A DNA stretch of 64,000 nucleotides from Chloroflexota bacterium (GTDB lineage Bacteria > Chloroflexota > UBA6077 > FW602-bin22 > CADDYW01). The notes beneath the pieces were generated by a model. The model ran no database searches and had not been told where the DNA came from. It saw only the letters and a list, made by a program, of their open reading frames with translations. The position numbers and the translations under genes were made by a program. Each line of letters starts with the position of its first letter. The first letter of the stretch is position 1. The DNA lies in assembly GCA_021324795.1 (NCBI GenBank), contig JAJPIK010000078.1, positions 1 to 64,000 of the forward strand, in the 5' to 3' direction. Of the stretch, positions 37,540 through 46,473 are shown in pieces.

Positions 37540-38730
37540 ATGACGGTCGAGTATGCGAAGAAAACGGTAGCCGACGTTCCAGTTGATGGTCGACGCGCCT
37601 TCGTGCGCGTCGACTTCAACGTTCCGATGGACCAGAGCGGTCACATTCTCGACGACCGACGTATTCGCGAAGCCTTCCCCACTATTCAATACCTGATCAA
37701 GCACGGCGCCAGGGTCATCCTGGCATCACACTTGGGTCGCCCGGGTGGCAAGCCTAATCCGGCTTACAGCCTGCGACCAGTTGCCGAGCGCTTGCAGACA
37801 CTCCTTGGTCAGCCGGTCGAGTTCATTCCGGAAGCGGTCGGGCCAGTTGCTGAATCCGCCGTCCAGCGACTCTTACCTGGTCAGGTCGCGCTCCTGGAAA
37901 ACCTTCGCTTCTACCCAGGCGAAGAAAAGAACGATCTCGGCTTTGCCGAGCAACTGGCGAAGCTTGCCGATCTTTACGTCAACGATGCCTTTGGCACCGC
38001 CCATCGCGCCCACGCCTCGACCGTGGGAATCACCAAGTTCTTGCCAGCCGTGAGCGGCTTTCTAATGGAAAAGGAGCTGCGCACTCTGGGCAACGCCCTG
38101 GAATCTCCGAAGCGACCGCTGGTGGCGATTATTGGCGGAGCAAAGATCTCGACAAAAATCGACGTTTTAAACCATCTCTTGCCGCGAGTCGACCGTCTTC
38201 TCGTCGGCGGTGGCATGGCAAACACTTTTCTTAAAGCCAAGAGCTTGAACGTTGGGAAATCGCTTGTCGAAGAGGACCGGGTTTCGGTCGCCAAGCAGAT
38301 CATGAGTCAGGCGGGGGCAAAACTCGTTCTGCCGGTCGACGTCGTCGTAGCCGAGCGTGTCGATCCGACCGCCCTGCCGGAGGTCATGGCGATCGACCAG
38401 ATCCCTGGCGACAAGATGATTCTCGACATCGGGCCGAAGACGGTTGACGTCTTCGCGCAGATCCTCCAAAATGCCGGAACGGTCATCTGGAACGGTCCAC
38501 TGGGCGTTGCCGAGATTCCCGCGTTTGCCGAGGGGACACTCGGCGTCGCTCGTGCCCTTGCTCAGTCCAAGGCAATCAGTATCGTCGGCGGTGGCGACCT
38601 CGTCGGCGTGCTCGAACAATTGGGCATTGCCGAGCAGATGTCTCACGTATCGACCGGTGGTGGCGCGTCTTTGGAGTTTCTCGAAGGTAAGATCTTGCCG
38701 GGCGTGGCCGCACTCGAGGACCGAACGTGA
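37540..38730 (+). CDS. pgk: Phosphoglycerate kinase
   Basis: Transfers phosphate from 1,3-bisphosphoglycerate to ADP. The 396-aa protein has RAFVRVDFNVPMD, SHLGRPGG, LLENLRFYPGE, DAFGTAHRAHAST, VAIIGGAKISTK and GGGDLVGVLEQLG, all diagnostic. It starts 1 nt after the gap stop and overlaps tpiA by 4 nt, so translation of gap, pgk and tpiA is coupled. Confidence 0.98.
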   Translation: MTVEYAKKTVADVPVDGRRAFVRVDFNVPMDQSGHILDDRRIREAFPTIQYLIKHGARVILASHLGRPGGKPNPAYSLRPVAERLQTLLGQPVEFIPEAVGPVAESAVQRLLPGQVALLENLRFYPGEEKNDLGFAEQLAKLADLYVNDAFGTAHRAHASTVGITKFLPAVSGFLMEKELRTLGNALESPKRPLVAIIGGAKISTKIDVLNHLLPRVDRLLVGGGMANTFLKAKSLNVGKSLVEEDRVSVAKQIMSQAGAKLVLPVDVVVAERVDPTALPEVMAIDQIPGDKMILDIGPKTVDVFAQILQNAGTVIWNGPLGVAEIPAFAEGTLGVARALAQSKAISIVGGGDLVGVLEQLGIAEQMSHVSTGGGASLEFLEGKILPGVAALEDRT

Positions 38731-39509
38731 GCATTCCGATTCGTGTACCTCTGATCGCCGGCAACTGGAAGATGAATACGACGGTCGCCGAGGCAGTTGC
38801 GCTGGTCAAAGCGATGCGCCCCGAGCTGGAACGGATTTCAGGAGTCGAACAAGTCGTTTGCCCTCCTTTCGTGTCGTTAGACGCAGTGCATCGCGCATTG
38901 GAAGCAAGCCCAATCCTCGTCGGCGCGCAAGACGTTTTCTGGGAAGATAAGGGCGCCTATACCGGCGAGGTTTCGCCGGTGATGCTGGCCCCGTTATGTC
39001 GCTATGTGATTGTCGGTCACAGCGAGCGCCGACAATACTTTGGCGTGACTGATGATATTGTCAATCGTCAAATTCAGGCGTGCGTTCGGAACAACTTATC
39101 GCCGATCATGTGTGTCGGCGAGTCCCTTGCCGAGCGCGAAGCCGGTTTGACGGAAACTGTCGTCGAACGACAAGTACGCGGTGGCCTGGATGGATTTGCT
39201 TCTTGCCCTGGCCTGGTTATCGCCTACGAGCCGGTTTGGGCAATTGGCACCGGCCGGGCGTCGAGTGGGGCCGACGCCGAGATTGTGATTCGACGGATTC
39301 GCCAAATTCTCGCCGATATCCTGGGTGAACCCGTCGCCGCGATCACTCGGATTCTCTATGGTGGCAGTGTAACGAGCGCTAACGTTGCCGATTTCGTGCG
39401 CCATGCCGAGATCGACGGCGGCCTAGTCGGGGGAGCAAGCTTGCGCGCCGATGAATTCGTGAGTATCGTGCGGTCGACGCAGATCGCGAAGCACTCAACT
39501 TCCAACTGA
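38727..39509 (+). CDS. tpiA: Triosephosphate isomerase
   Basis: Interconverts dihydroxyacetone phosphate and glyceraldehyde-3-phosphate. In 260 aa it shows the substrate Lys in AGNWKMNTT, the catalytic His in VIVGHSERRQYFG, the catalytic Glu in AYEPVWAIGTG and the phosphate-binding LYGGSV and GGLVGGASL. GTG 38727 overlaps the pgk stop (GTGA). Confidence 0.98.
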   Translation: MSIPIRVPLIAGNWKMNTTVAEAVALVKAMRPELERISGVEQVVCPPFVSLDAVHRALEASPILVGAQDVFWEDKGAYTGEVSPVMLAPLCRYVIVGHSERRQYFGVTDDIVNRQIQACVRNNLSPIMCVGESLAEREAGLTETVVERQVRGGLDGFASCPGLVIAYEPVWAIGTGRASSGADAEIVIRRIRQILADILGEPVAAITRILYGGSVTSANVADFVRHAEIDGGLVGGASLRADEFVSIVRSTQIAKHSTSN

Positions 39510-39526
39510 CGAGTGAGGACGCCACT

Positions 39527-41206
39527 ATGGCAGTAGCCCAGGAAACGCTATACTTTTTTCCCCCTGCGCCATCTCCCGATGCCGTCGAATGGTCCGGCAC
39601 GCCAATCGGCCGATCCAACGTCGTTACCCGGACGCGCTCACGCACGCGGCAGCACAACAAAATGGTTGACGCGACCCCCGGCTTGCGCGAACGCCTGATT
39701 AACAGCGCGATTGCCCACATCGTCCGTCATGCTGGCCGTGAGCCAATCGCGCTTCACGACGTTGTCATTCACGGAATTCGGGTCCGAGCGATTACCAATA
39801 GTGCACACTTGATCGAGTTTTGGCGCCAGAACTGGTACGATCCGGAAGAATGGCAGCGGCTGACCGGCACCCCCGCTCCCAAAGAGCCCCAGGCCATTGT
39901 CTACGCCCTGGGTGGCGTCGAAGGCGAAGAAGAGGCTGCTTACTACAGTCGCGAGACTAACACGATCGTTTTCTTCAACACCTCCTACTACGGCCAGCTC
40001 AAGAGCTGGGTGCTCGGCGCGGTTGGCCGAATCCTAGCCGCCAAGTACGGCATCCATTCGATTCACGGTGCTTGCGTCGAACACAACGGCGCTGGCATCC
40101 TCTACATCGCCCCAACCGGCACCGGCAAGAGTACAAGCAGTTATGGCTTAATTGATCACCCCGGTAGTCGTTTCCATTCCGATGACTGGGTTTACGTTCG
40201 CTACGCTCGGGTTACCAAGTCCGGCCTCCGGCTCGTTCCGCTGCAGATCCAGAGCGCCAGTGGCGATCTCGTCGAGGGATTCCGCTGCCACCAATGGCTC
40301 GCCGAGAATCCGTGCAGCAAGGGTACTGCCTACTGCTTGGATCTCAATAATCAAGAGATCACCGTCGACCTGGCCGAATTCGATCTGAGCCAGCCACTCG
40401 AAGCCTACGCTTACACGTCTGAGAAGATATTCTATCTGCGCAGCAACCTGGTCGAAAACTTCCCCGATGCGGCCGACGCTATTTTGCGCGCCGATCTCGA
40501 GAACGTTCCAGCGCCTTCGCCCGATTTCCTCGAAACCAATCGGGCCATGATTGATAATTTGGTGAGCGAAGTGCGAGCGAGCAAGAACACGGGGGTCCAG
40601 GAGCGGCTCGCTGGGCTCCCCGAGGAGAAGCTGCGCTGGTTGATCGCCGCGCTCTTTGCTTTCGACAACGCGCGGGCTATGCTCGACATTGGGGAAGTGC
40701 TTCCGCAGTCACGCATCTTTACCAACCCCATGGAACCGGTCCAGCTCACTCGCGTCTTCCTGCTCAAGCGCGATCCGAGCGATTCAGTCGTGCTCCAGGC
40801 GCTGCCACTCGACCGATTCATGGAGCGCCTCTTGATCGGTCAGACCCCGGACGGTCGGCGCGAGATCGCCTACAACGCCTACCGTGCCGTCGACGATGCC
40901 ACCGAGCAGAAAACGATCCAGACGCTAGAAGAGGCCGCCGCGAAGGATGGGGTTACCCTTTATCGCGAATTCTTGCGAGCCCCATTGCTTCCCGACTCGC
41001 TCATTGAAGAGTTTACCCTGTTCCGGTATCTCTACGAGGCAACGTTGTGTTACGACTGCAACACGATCTTGCAACGCGATCCTTTGATCAGCAGCAAGAA
41101 GGAAGCAGTTCGCCTCACTCTCCAACTGGTCTTGCGCGGCTGCGAAAACCGTGACCGCAATCTAACTCTCACCCTCGAGAACTACCGGCAGCATCTTCGG
41201 GGGTAG
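39527..41206 (+). CDS. HPr-kinase/PEPCK-fold P-loop protein in the glycolytic operon
   Basis: A 559-aa protein with a Walker A motif APTGTGKSTSSYG (about 196-208) followed by RFHSDDWVYV (about 216-225), the P-loop plus Asp-Asp arrangement shared by HPr kinase/phosphorylase and ATP-dependent PEP carboxykinase. SIHGACVEHNGAGILYI just before the P-loop is also HprK-like. The remaining two thirds are not recognised and are mostly helical. It is much longer than HprK (about 310 aa) and lacks the HprK N-terminal domain pattern, and no HPr gene is present. The gene begins 17 nt after tpiA. By position it could be a kinase sensing or regulating glycolysis; PEP carboxykinase activity is less likely. 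Confidence 0.75.
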   Translation: MAVAQETLYFFPPAPSPDAVEWSGTPIGRSNVVTRTRSRTRQHNKMVDATPGLRERLINSAIAHIVRHAGREPIALHDVVIHGIRVRAITNSAHLIEFWRQNWYDPEEWQRLTGTPAPKEPQAIVYALGGVEGEEEAAYYSRETNTIVFFNTSYYGQLKSWVLGAVGRILAAKYGIHSIHGACVEHNGAGILYIAPTGTGKSTSSYGLIDHPGSRFHSDDWVYVRYARVTKSGLRLVPLQIQSASGDLVEGFRCHQWLAENPCSKGTAYCLDLNNQEITVDLAEFDLSQPLEAYAYTSEKIFYLRSNLVENFPDAADAILRADLENVPAPSPDFLETNRAMIDNLVSEVRASKNTGVQERLAGLPEEKLRWLIAALFAFDNARAMLDIGEVLPQSRIFTNPMEPVQLTRVFLLKRDPSDSVVLQALPLDRFMERLLIGQTPDGRREIAYNAYRAVDDATEQKTIQTLEEAAAKDGVTLYREFLRAPLLPDSLIEEFTLFRYLYEATLCYDCNTILQRDPLISSKKEAVRLTLQLVLRGCENRDRNLTLTLENYRQHLRG

Positions 41207-41281
41207 GCACTGGTCGGGTGCTCTCTGGCCTAAAGCGGTAAGCAAATCCGTTGGGCGGGCTCTCAACCCTTGGACCTTCCC

Positions 41282-41311
41282 TTGCACCTTCATCCAGACC
41301 AGGACTATAAT
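41282..41311 (+). promoter_or_regulatory. Promoter TTGCAC-18-TATAAT
   Basis: TTGCAC (41282-41287) and TATAAT (41306-41311) are spaced 18 nt. The leader to the dehydrogenase GTG is about 100 nt and contains GGCCCGCGGGCC-type self-complementary sequence near 41323-41332. Confidence 0.65.
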
Positions 41312-41417
41312 CTCTTCGGCGGCCCGCGGGCCACCTGTCTGTTAGGGGGCCGAACGTCCGCTGGACCGATCTCGATCCCTAAGGATCGTCAAATACCACA
41401 GGATAAGGAGGACATAC

Positions 41418-42500
41418 GTGGCTTACACCGTGACCTTGATTCCAGGTGACGGGGTAGGACCGGAGATCGCCGAGGCGACTCGTCGGGTTGTCGACGCGAC
41501 GGGCGTGAAGATCAACTGGGAAGTCGAGAACGCCGGTGCCGACGTGGTCGCCGAGTACGGGACACCATTGCCCGACCGTGTGCTCGACTCGATTCGCAAG
41601 AACAAAGTCGCTCTCAAAGGCCCGCTGACTACGCCGGTTGGTCGCGGCTTCCGCAGCGTCAACGTTGCTCTGCGCCAGGAACTCGATCTCTACGCCTGCT
41701 TACGCCCATGTAAGACGTACAAGGGCGTCCGTACCCGCTTCAGTGACATCGACCTGATCGTTGTCCGCGAAAACTCCGAAGACCTCTACGCTGGCATCGA
41801 GTTCCAGGAAGGAAAGCCGGAAACGCGCGAGCTAATCGAAGACATCGCCCGTCTGAATGGCAAGCGACTCCCCGCCGACTCGGGCATCTCGATCAAGGGC
41901 ATCTCGATCGGGGCTACGCGACAGATCGTCCGCTTTGCTTTTGATTACGCCCGTGCCAACGGACGGAAAAAGGTAACTGCCGTCCACAAAGCAAACATCA
42001 TGAAATTCACCGATGGCCTCTTCCTCGCCGTGGCTACCGAAGTCGCCGCCGAATATCCGGACATCGCCTTCGACGACCGGATCGTCGACAACATGTGCAT
42101 GCAACTCGTTCAGAAGCCGGAGTTGTACGACGTGCTAGTGTTGCCCAATCTCTACGGTGACATTCTCTCGGATCTGTGCGCGGGCTTGATCGGCGGTCTG
42201 GGCGTTGCCCCGGGTGCCAACATCGGTAAGGACATCGCTGTTTTCGAAGCAACCCATGGCAGCGCACCGAAGTACGCTGGCTTGAACAAAGTCAATCCGG
42301 TTGCACTGATGCTTTCGGCAGTCATGATGCTCCAGCATCTCAATGAACGCGACGCCGCCCGACGGATGGAAACAGCGATTGCCGAGGTGATCGCCGAGGG
42401 AAAGGACGTCACCTACGATCTCAAGCCCTACCCGGACGACCCCACCGCGGTCGGGACATCCCAGATGGCCGACGCGATTATTGCTCGTATGTGTGCCTAA
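41418..42500 (+). CDS. Isocitrate/isopropylmalate dehydrogenase family, probably NAD-type isocitrate dehydrogenase
   Basis: A 360-aa beta-decarboxylating dehydrogenase. It has [10 protein letters not shown] at the N-terminus, the substrate-binding [65 protein letters not shown] and [13 protein letters not shown]. The SVNVALRQ phrase and its setting next to malate and succinate dehydrogenase favour a TCA-cycle isocitrate dehydrogenase of the short NAD-dependent type over isopropylmalate dehydrogenase. GTG 41418 follows AGGAGG. A strong terminator lies directly behind it. Confidence 0.9.
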   Translation: MAYTVTLIPGDGVGPEIAEATRRVVDATGVKINWEVENAGADVVAEYGTPLPDRVLDSIRKNKVALKGPLTTPVGRGFRSVNVALRQELDLYACLRPCKTYKGVRTRFSDIDLIVVRENSEDLYAGIEFQEGKPETRELIEDIARLNGKRLPADSGISIKGISIGATRQIVRFAFDYARANGRKKVTAVHKANIMKFTDGLFLAVATEVAAEYPDIAFDDRIVDNMCMQLVQKPELYDVLVLPNLYGDILSDLCAGLIGGLGVAPGANIGKDIAVFEATHGSAPKYAGLNKVNPVALMLSAVMMLQHLNERDAARRMETAIAEVIAEGKDVTYDLKPYPDDPTAVGTSQMADAIIARMCA

Positions 42501-42503
42501 TTG

Positions 42504-42538
42504 AACCGGGCGGAGAATCCGCCCGGTTTCTTCTTTTT
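42504..42538 (+). terminator. Rho-independent terminator between idh and mdh
   Basis: AACCGGGCGG (42504-42513) and CCGCCCGGTT (42519-42528) form a perfect 10-bp stem with an AGAAT loop, followed by TCTTCTTTTT. It is the clearest intrinsic terminator in the window. Confidence 0.9.
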
Positions 42539-42562
42539 GAGATAGTGGAGGTATTCAGCTTC

Positions 42563-43507
42563 GTGCGCAAGAAGGTTTCCGTGATTGGTGCCGGACAAAC
42601 CGGCGCCTCGACAGCCCAGCGGATTATCCAGGCCGGATACGCCGACATCGTCTTGACTGATGTCGTCGAAGGCTTGGCCGAAGGCAAAGCGCTGGACTTG
42701 CAGGAATCCGCGCCTATTGTCGGCTTTGATGCGCTAGTTACCGGTGTGACAACCACTCCGGATGGTAAAGGCTACGAGGCCACTGCCAATTCGGATCTGG
42801 TCATTATCACCTCCGGCGTGCCCCGTAAGCCCGGAATGAGTCGCGACGAGCTCCTGGCAGTGAATCAACAGGTCATCACGACCGTCGTTCAGGCAATCGT
42901 TCGCTACTCGCCGGAATGCGTCATCGTTATGCTGACGAATCCAGTCGATGCGATGACCCAGCTCGCCTACAAAGTCAGTGGTTTCCCGAGCAATCGCGTC
43001 GTCGGCCAGGCGGGGATCCTCGATACCGCGCGCTACAAGACGTTCATCGCACTCGAGCTCGGCGTGTCCTTCCAAAACGTTGACGCCTACGTCCTCGGTG
43101 GCCACGGCGACGCGATGGTTCCTTTACCGCGCTACACCATTGTCGGCGGCCGACCGTTGACCTCGCTCCTGCCGGCTGATAAGATCGAGGCAATTGTCGA
43201 ACGCACCCGCCGTGGCGGCGAAGAGATCGTCAAGCTTCTTAAAACCGGCAGTGCATTTTACGCCCCATCAGCCGCGCTCGCCGAGATGGCCAACGCGATC
43301 CTTCTCGACCAGAAACGCATTCTTCCCTGCTGCGCCTACCTGACCGGCCAATACGGCATCAACGGCCTCTACGTGGGCGTGCCGGTCAAGCTGGGCCAGA
43401 ACGGCGTTGAAGAGATCATCGAATTCGCCCTTACCTCTGACGAAAGTCGAGCGCTCCAACAGTCCGCCAACGCGGTCCGCAGCCTGGTCCAGGCCATGAA
43501 GATCTAG
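42563..43507 (+). CDS. mdh: Malate dehydrogenase (LDH-like type)
   Basis: Oxidises malate to oxaloacetate in the TCA cycle. The 314-aa protein has the NAD-binding KKVSVIGAGQTGASTAQ, the malate-specific Arg in SGVPRKPGMSRDEL, the catalytic pair in VVGQAGILDTARYKTFIA and LGGHGDAMVPLPRY. GTG 42563 is selected because GGAGGT lies 10 nt upstream; a longer reading frame back to 42491 would run through the terminator. The Shine-Dalgarno is only 9 nt beyond the terminator, leaving no room for its own promoter. Confidence 0.96.
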   Translation: MRKKVSVIGAGQTGASTAQRIIQAGYADIVLTDVVEGLAEGKALDLQESAPIVGFDALVTGVTTTPDGKGYEATANSDLVIITSGVPRKPGMSRDELLAVNQQVITTVVQAIVRYSPECVIVMLTNPVDAMTQLAYKVSGFPSNRVVGQAGILDTARYKTFIALELGVSFQNVDAYVLGGHGDAMVPLPRYTIVGGRPLTSLLPADKIEAIVERTRRGGEEIVKLLKTGSAFYAPSAALAEMANAILLDQKRILPCCAYLTGQYGINGLYVGVPVKLGQNGVEEIIEFALTSDESRALQQSANAVRSLVQAMKI

Positions 43508-43537
43508 CTAAACCGGATCTGTTGCGCCTGCAAGGCA

Positions 43538-43580
43538 CCTCACCCCGCCCCGCTCCCTCTAGAAGAGGAGCGGGGTGAGG
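43538..43580. repeat. Intergenic palindrome adjoining a PIN-domain relic
   Basis: CCTCACCCC (43538-43546) pairs with GGGGTGAGG (43572-43580), with inner GCTCC/GGAGC-type pairing around CTCTAGAAGAG. Its right end coincides with the first base of the PIN-domain fragment, as if it had landed in that gene. Confidence 0.55.
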
Positions 43581-43711
43581 CCTACGACGGAATCTATCTC
43601 GCCTTGGCCAAGCTCACCGGTCTGCGATTCCTTCACGCCGACTCGGAGCTGAAGAATACTCTTCGCGGACGTTTCCCGCTCGATCCCTGGACCGAAGGTT
43701 ACTCCCACTGA
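43580..43711 (+). pseudogene. C-terminal remnant of a PIN-domain (VapC-like) toxin
   Basis: An open stretch of 43 codons ending in TGA (43709-43711) reads AYDGIYLALAKLTGLRFLHA then DSELKNTLRGRFPLDPWTE and GYSH. This matches the C-terminal third of PIN nucleases: the D..YLALA helix, the following strand, the conserved acidic Asp in HADSEL, and the L.G..P...W end seen in VapC-like proteins. There is no start codon; the frame begins at a palindromic repeat and the N-terminal catalytic Asp and any antitoxin are missing. It is therefore a decayed toxin gene, not expressed as a functional protein. The rest of 43508-43852 has only repeats and the sdh leader. Confidence 0.75.
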
Positions 43712-43790
43712 CGTCGATAGGCCAGATCTCCGCGAACTTCCCCCGTCTGTTCCCCCGAAGGCTGTATTATTTAGGAGAAGGGTATTTTAC

Positions 43791-43811
43791 GACAACGTCC
43801 TCGACGTTGTC
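43791..43811 (+). promoter_or_regulatory. Perfect inverted repeat in front of sdhC
   Basis: GACAACGTC (43791-43799), CTC and GACGTTGTC (43803-43811) form a 9-bp perfect repeat, 42 nt before the sdhC start. A TATTAT (43765-43770) upstream may be the -10 though without a clear -35. The repeat could be a regulator site or an RNA hairpin in the leader. Confidence 0.45.
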
Positions 43812-43852
43812 CTCGCCGTCCAATGAAGGGCAGCGCAGGGAGAGGAGTTGGC

Positions 43853-44203
43853 ATGGTGTATCGTGGCCCGTCTGGACAGTGGGCCTGGCTGCTGCATCGG
43901 GTATCCGGCGTCGCCGTCGCGCTTTTCCTCTTTGTTCACATCCTCGACACCGCTCTCGTCGGCTTTGGTCCCAACGTCTACAACTTCGTCATCGGTATCT
44001 ACGAACGTCCGACAATGCGTATTCTCGAAGTTCTGTTGGTCGGAGCAGTGCTCTACCACGGCGGCAACGGCCTGCGGCTGATTGCCATCGACTTCTGGCC
44101 GGCCGCCATTCGCTTCAACCAAGCGCTAATCGTCGTTGGGGCCATTCTCTTTGTCATGATCATGATCCCAACGACCTACATCATGCTGCGGCCGATTCTT
44201 TGA
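43853..44203 (+). CDS. sdhC: Succinate dehydrogenase cytochrome b subunit
   Basis: A 116-aa membrane anchor with three helices. LLHRVSGVAVALFLFVHILD (about 12-31) is the SdhC signature with the Arg/Ser quinone-site region and a His suited to heme binding; YHGGNGLRLIAIDF follows the second helix. ATG 43853 has GGAG upstream; an earlier in-frame ATG at 43823 is less likely. It starts the sdhCDAB operon, whose product oxidises succinate and feeds quinone. Confidence 0.9.
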   Translation: MVYRGPSGQWAWLLHRVSGVAVALFLFVHILDTALVGFGPNVYNFVIGIYERPTMRILEVLLVGAVLYHGGNGLRLIAIDFWPAAIRFNQALIVVGAILFVMIMIPTTYIMLRPIL

Positions 44204-44204
44204 G

Positions 44205-44238
44205 ACAAGTGATGAGTGACTCGCCACTTATCACTTGT
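44205..44238 (+). repeat. Intercistronic hairpin between sdhC and sdhD
   Basis: ACAAGTGAT (44205-44213) and ATCACTTGT (44230-44238) pair perfectly around GAGTGACTCGCCACTT, which can extend the stem partly. It begins 2 nt after the sdhC stop and precedes the sdhD Shine-Dalgarno. Confidence 0.5.
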
Positions 44239-44263
44239 TACTAGCTTGATAGGGAGCTTCCCC

Positions 44264-44674
44264 ATGAGCGTTCTCACCCCCCCGGCCAACCGGCCGACGA
44301 TCCGGACACGGAGGCGCGCCGGCAACAACTTCGAGCTTTATTCCTGGTTCTTCATGCGCGTGTCGGGGGTCTTTTTGCTCTTCCTCGTCTTCGCGCATGT
44401 AGTAATCATGCACATCATTAACGACGTCTCAGCGATCAACTACGCTTTCGTCGCGATGCGCTGGGCCAGCCCATTTTGGCGCACTTATGACTGGCTGATG
44501 CTCATCCTGGCGCTGGCGCACGGTCTGAATGGCTTGAAGATTGTCGTTGACGACTACGTCCATCCCCCCGGCTGGCACATCCTCGCTTACGTCGGACTGG
44601 CCAGTTTTGGCGTTATCTTCGTGATCATTGGCTCGCTCGTGATTCTGACCTTCGAACCGGTTGTGCCACGATGA
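44264..44674 (+). CDS. sdhD: Succinate dehydrogenase hydrophobic membrane anchor subunit
   Basis: A 136-aa protein with three membrane helices. A basic N-terminus (RTRRRAGNNFELYSWFFMRVSG) leads to helix 1 with LLFLVFAHVVIMH, then WLMLILALAHGLNGLKIVVDDY and a third helix. The AHGLNGLKIVVDDY phrase is characteristic of SdhD. ATG 44264 follows AGGGAG at 8 nt. Its stop overlaps sdhA (ATGA). Confidence 0.9.
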   Translation: MSVLTPPANRPTIRTRRRAGNNFELYSWFFMRVSGVFLLFLVFAHVVIMHIINDVSAINYAFVAMRWASPFWRTYDWLMLILALAHGLNGLKIVVDDYVHPPGWHILAYVGLASFGVIFVIIGSLVILTFEPVVPR

Positions 44675-46407
44675 GTGATCCGATCGTCCACCGCTTTGAT
44701 GTCGTGATCGTCGGCGCCGGCGGAGCCGGCTTGATGGCCGCTCTCCAGACCTCCGCCAACGCCGAGGTCGCAGTGCTCAGCAAGCTTTATCCTACGCGCT
44801 CTCACACCGGCTCCGCCCAGGGAGGAATCGGCGCCGCGCTGGGCAATCTGGAGGAAGACCACTGGGAATGGCACATGTTCGACACGGTCAAGGGCGGCGA
44901 CTATCTGAGCGATCAGGATGCCTGTGAGATCATGTGCCGCGACGCGATCGACACCGTCTACGAACTGGAGCACAATGGGCTCCCCTTCAGTCGAACTCCC
45001 GAAGGTCTGATCGATCAGCGTCGCTTTGGTGGCCATACGCGCAACTTCGGCGAAGCGCCGGTCCGCCGAGCCTGCTACGCGGCCGATCGGACTGGTCATA
45101 TGATCTTGCAGACGCTTTACCAGCAGTCGATCCGGACCGGCGTTAACTTCTTCTCTGAATTCCACGCGCTCGACCTGATTATCTCCGATGGTCGCGCCGC
45201 GGGTGTCGTCGCCCGAGAGATCAAGACCGGCCAACTCCACGTCTTCCATGGCAAAGCGGTGATCATCGCCACCGGCGGCTACGGACGTGCCTTCAAGGTT
45301 ACGAGCAATTCCCTGTCGGGGACCGGCGACGGCGTAGCCTTGGCCTTCCGTCGCGGTATTCCCTTCGAAGACGCCGAGTTCTATCAGTTCCACCCGACCG
45401 GGATTTACCGCATGGGTATCTTGATCACCGAGGGCGCCCGTGGCGAAGGTGGCATCCTGATCAACGGGCAGGGTGAGCGCTTTATGGAGCGCTATGCCCC
45501 AACACTCAAGGATCTCGCGCCACGCGACCTTGTCTCGCGCTGCATCTACTCCGAGATCCGGGCCGGGCGTGGCATCAATGGCCAGGATTACGTCTACTTG
45601 GATCTGACTGGGCTCGGGCGTGACGTGATCGAGACCAAGCTTCCCGACATCACCGAGTTCGTCCGGGTCTATCTAGGTATTGACCCGGTCACGGCGCCAA
45701 TTCCAATTCAGCCAACCGCTCACTACGCTATGGGTGGCATTCCGACTGATCTCGACGGTCGGGTAGTCGTCGATGAGGCAAATACTCCACTGCCCGGTTT
45801 GTACGCCGCCGGCGAATGCGCGTGCGTCTCGGTACACGGCGCAAATCGCCTTGGCACCAATTCCCTCGTCGACATCATTGTCTTTGGCCGGCGGGCCGGC
45901 AAGCACGCACTCGAGTTCGTCAAGACGGCCGATCTGCCACCACTACCAAGCGACGTCACCGACCGGGCTCGTGCCGAGGTGGACCACTTCCTCTCTGGCC
46001 ACGCCGTCGAGCCTCCTGCCAACGTCCGAGCCGATCTCCAGCAAACGATGATGGACCTGGCATCGGTCTTGCGGACTGGCTCTGGACTTACCGAGTGCCT
46101 CTCGCGAGTCGAGCAGCTCCGCGAGCGATTCTCTCGCACTCGACCACAAGATCAGGGTGACTGCTTCAACACGGATCTCTTAGAGACGCTCGAAATCGGC
46201 TATCTGATCGACATCTCCCACGCACTGGCCGCCAGCGCGCTAGCCCGCACTGAAAGTCGCGGCGCTCACTATCGCGAGGATTATCCCGAGCGTGATGATA
46301 AGCATTGGCTCAAACATTCACTCGCTTACTGGCGCGATGGACGGATCGAGCTCCGCTACAAACCAGTCAGCATCACACGATTCGAGCCAAAAGCTCGCAC
46401 CTATTGA
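44671..46407 (+). CDS. sdhA: Succinate dehydrogenase flavoprotein subunit
   Basis: The 578-aa FAD subunit that oxidises succinate to fumarate. FAD-binding VVIVGAGGAGLMAALQ is at about 10-25, with SHTGSAQGGIGAALGN carrying the His used for covalent flavin attachment, then QFHPTGIY, GEGGILINGQGERFMERY, the active-site Arg region RDLVSRCIYSEI and GANRLGTNSLVDIIVFG. Length and motifs are complete. It is translationally coupled to sdhD and followed by sdhB. Confidence 0.98.
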   Translation: MSDPIVHRFDVVIVGAGGAGLMAALQTSANAEVAVLSKLYPTRSHTGSAQGGIGAALGNLEEDHWEWHMFDTVKGGDYLSDQDACEIMCRDAIDTVYELEHNGLPFSRTPEGLIDQRRFGGHTRNFGEAPVRRACYAADRTGHMILQTLYQQSIRTGVNFFSEFHALDLIISDGRAAGVVAREIKTGQLHVFHGKAVIIATGGYGRAFKVTSNSLSGTGDGVALAFRRGIPFEDAEFYQFHPTGIYRMGILITEGARGEGGILINGQGERFMERYAPTLKDLAPRDLVSRCIYSEIRAGRGINGQDYVYLDLTGLGRDVIETKLPDITEFVRVYLGIDPVTAPIPIQPTAHYAMGGIPTDLDGRVVVDEANTPLPGLYAAGECACVSVHGANRLGTNSLVDIIVFGRRAGKHALEFVKTADLPPLPSDVTDRARAEVDHFLSGHAVEPPANVRADLQQTMMDLASVLRTGSGLTECLSRVEQLRERFSRTRPQDQGDCFNTDLLETLEIGYLIDISHALAASALARTESRGAHYREDYPERDDKHWLKHSLAYWRDGRIELRYKPVSITRFEPKARTY

Positions 46408-46473
46408 CAAAATGTGCGATGATGGAAGAAGGAACTAACCAATGGCATTCGCCCGTTGCAATGGGGATCGGCC

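Noticed and set aside
41207..41417. Possible small RNA or riboswitch before idh
   Set aside because: Only a promoter and short self-complementary GC tracts are visible; nothing distinct enough to call.
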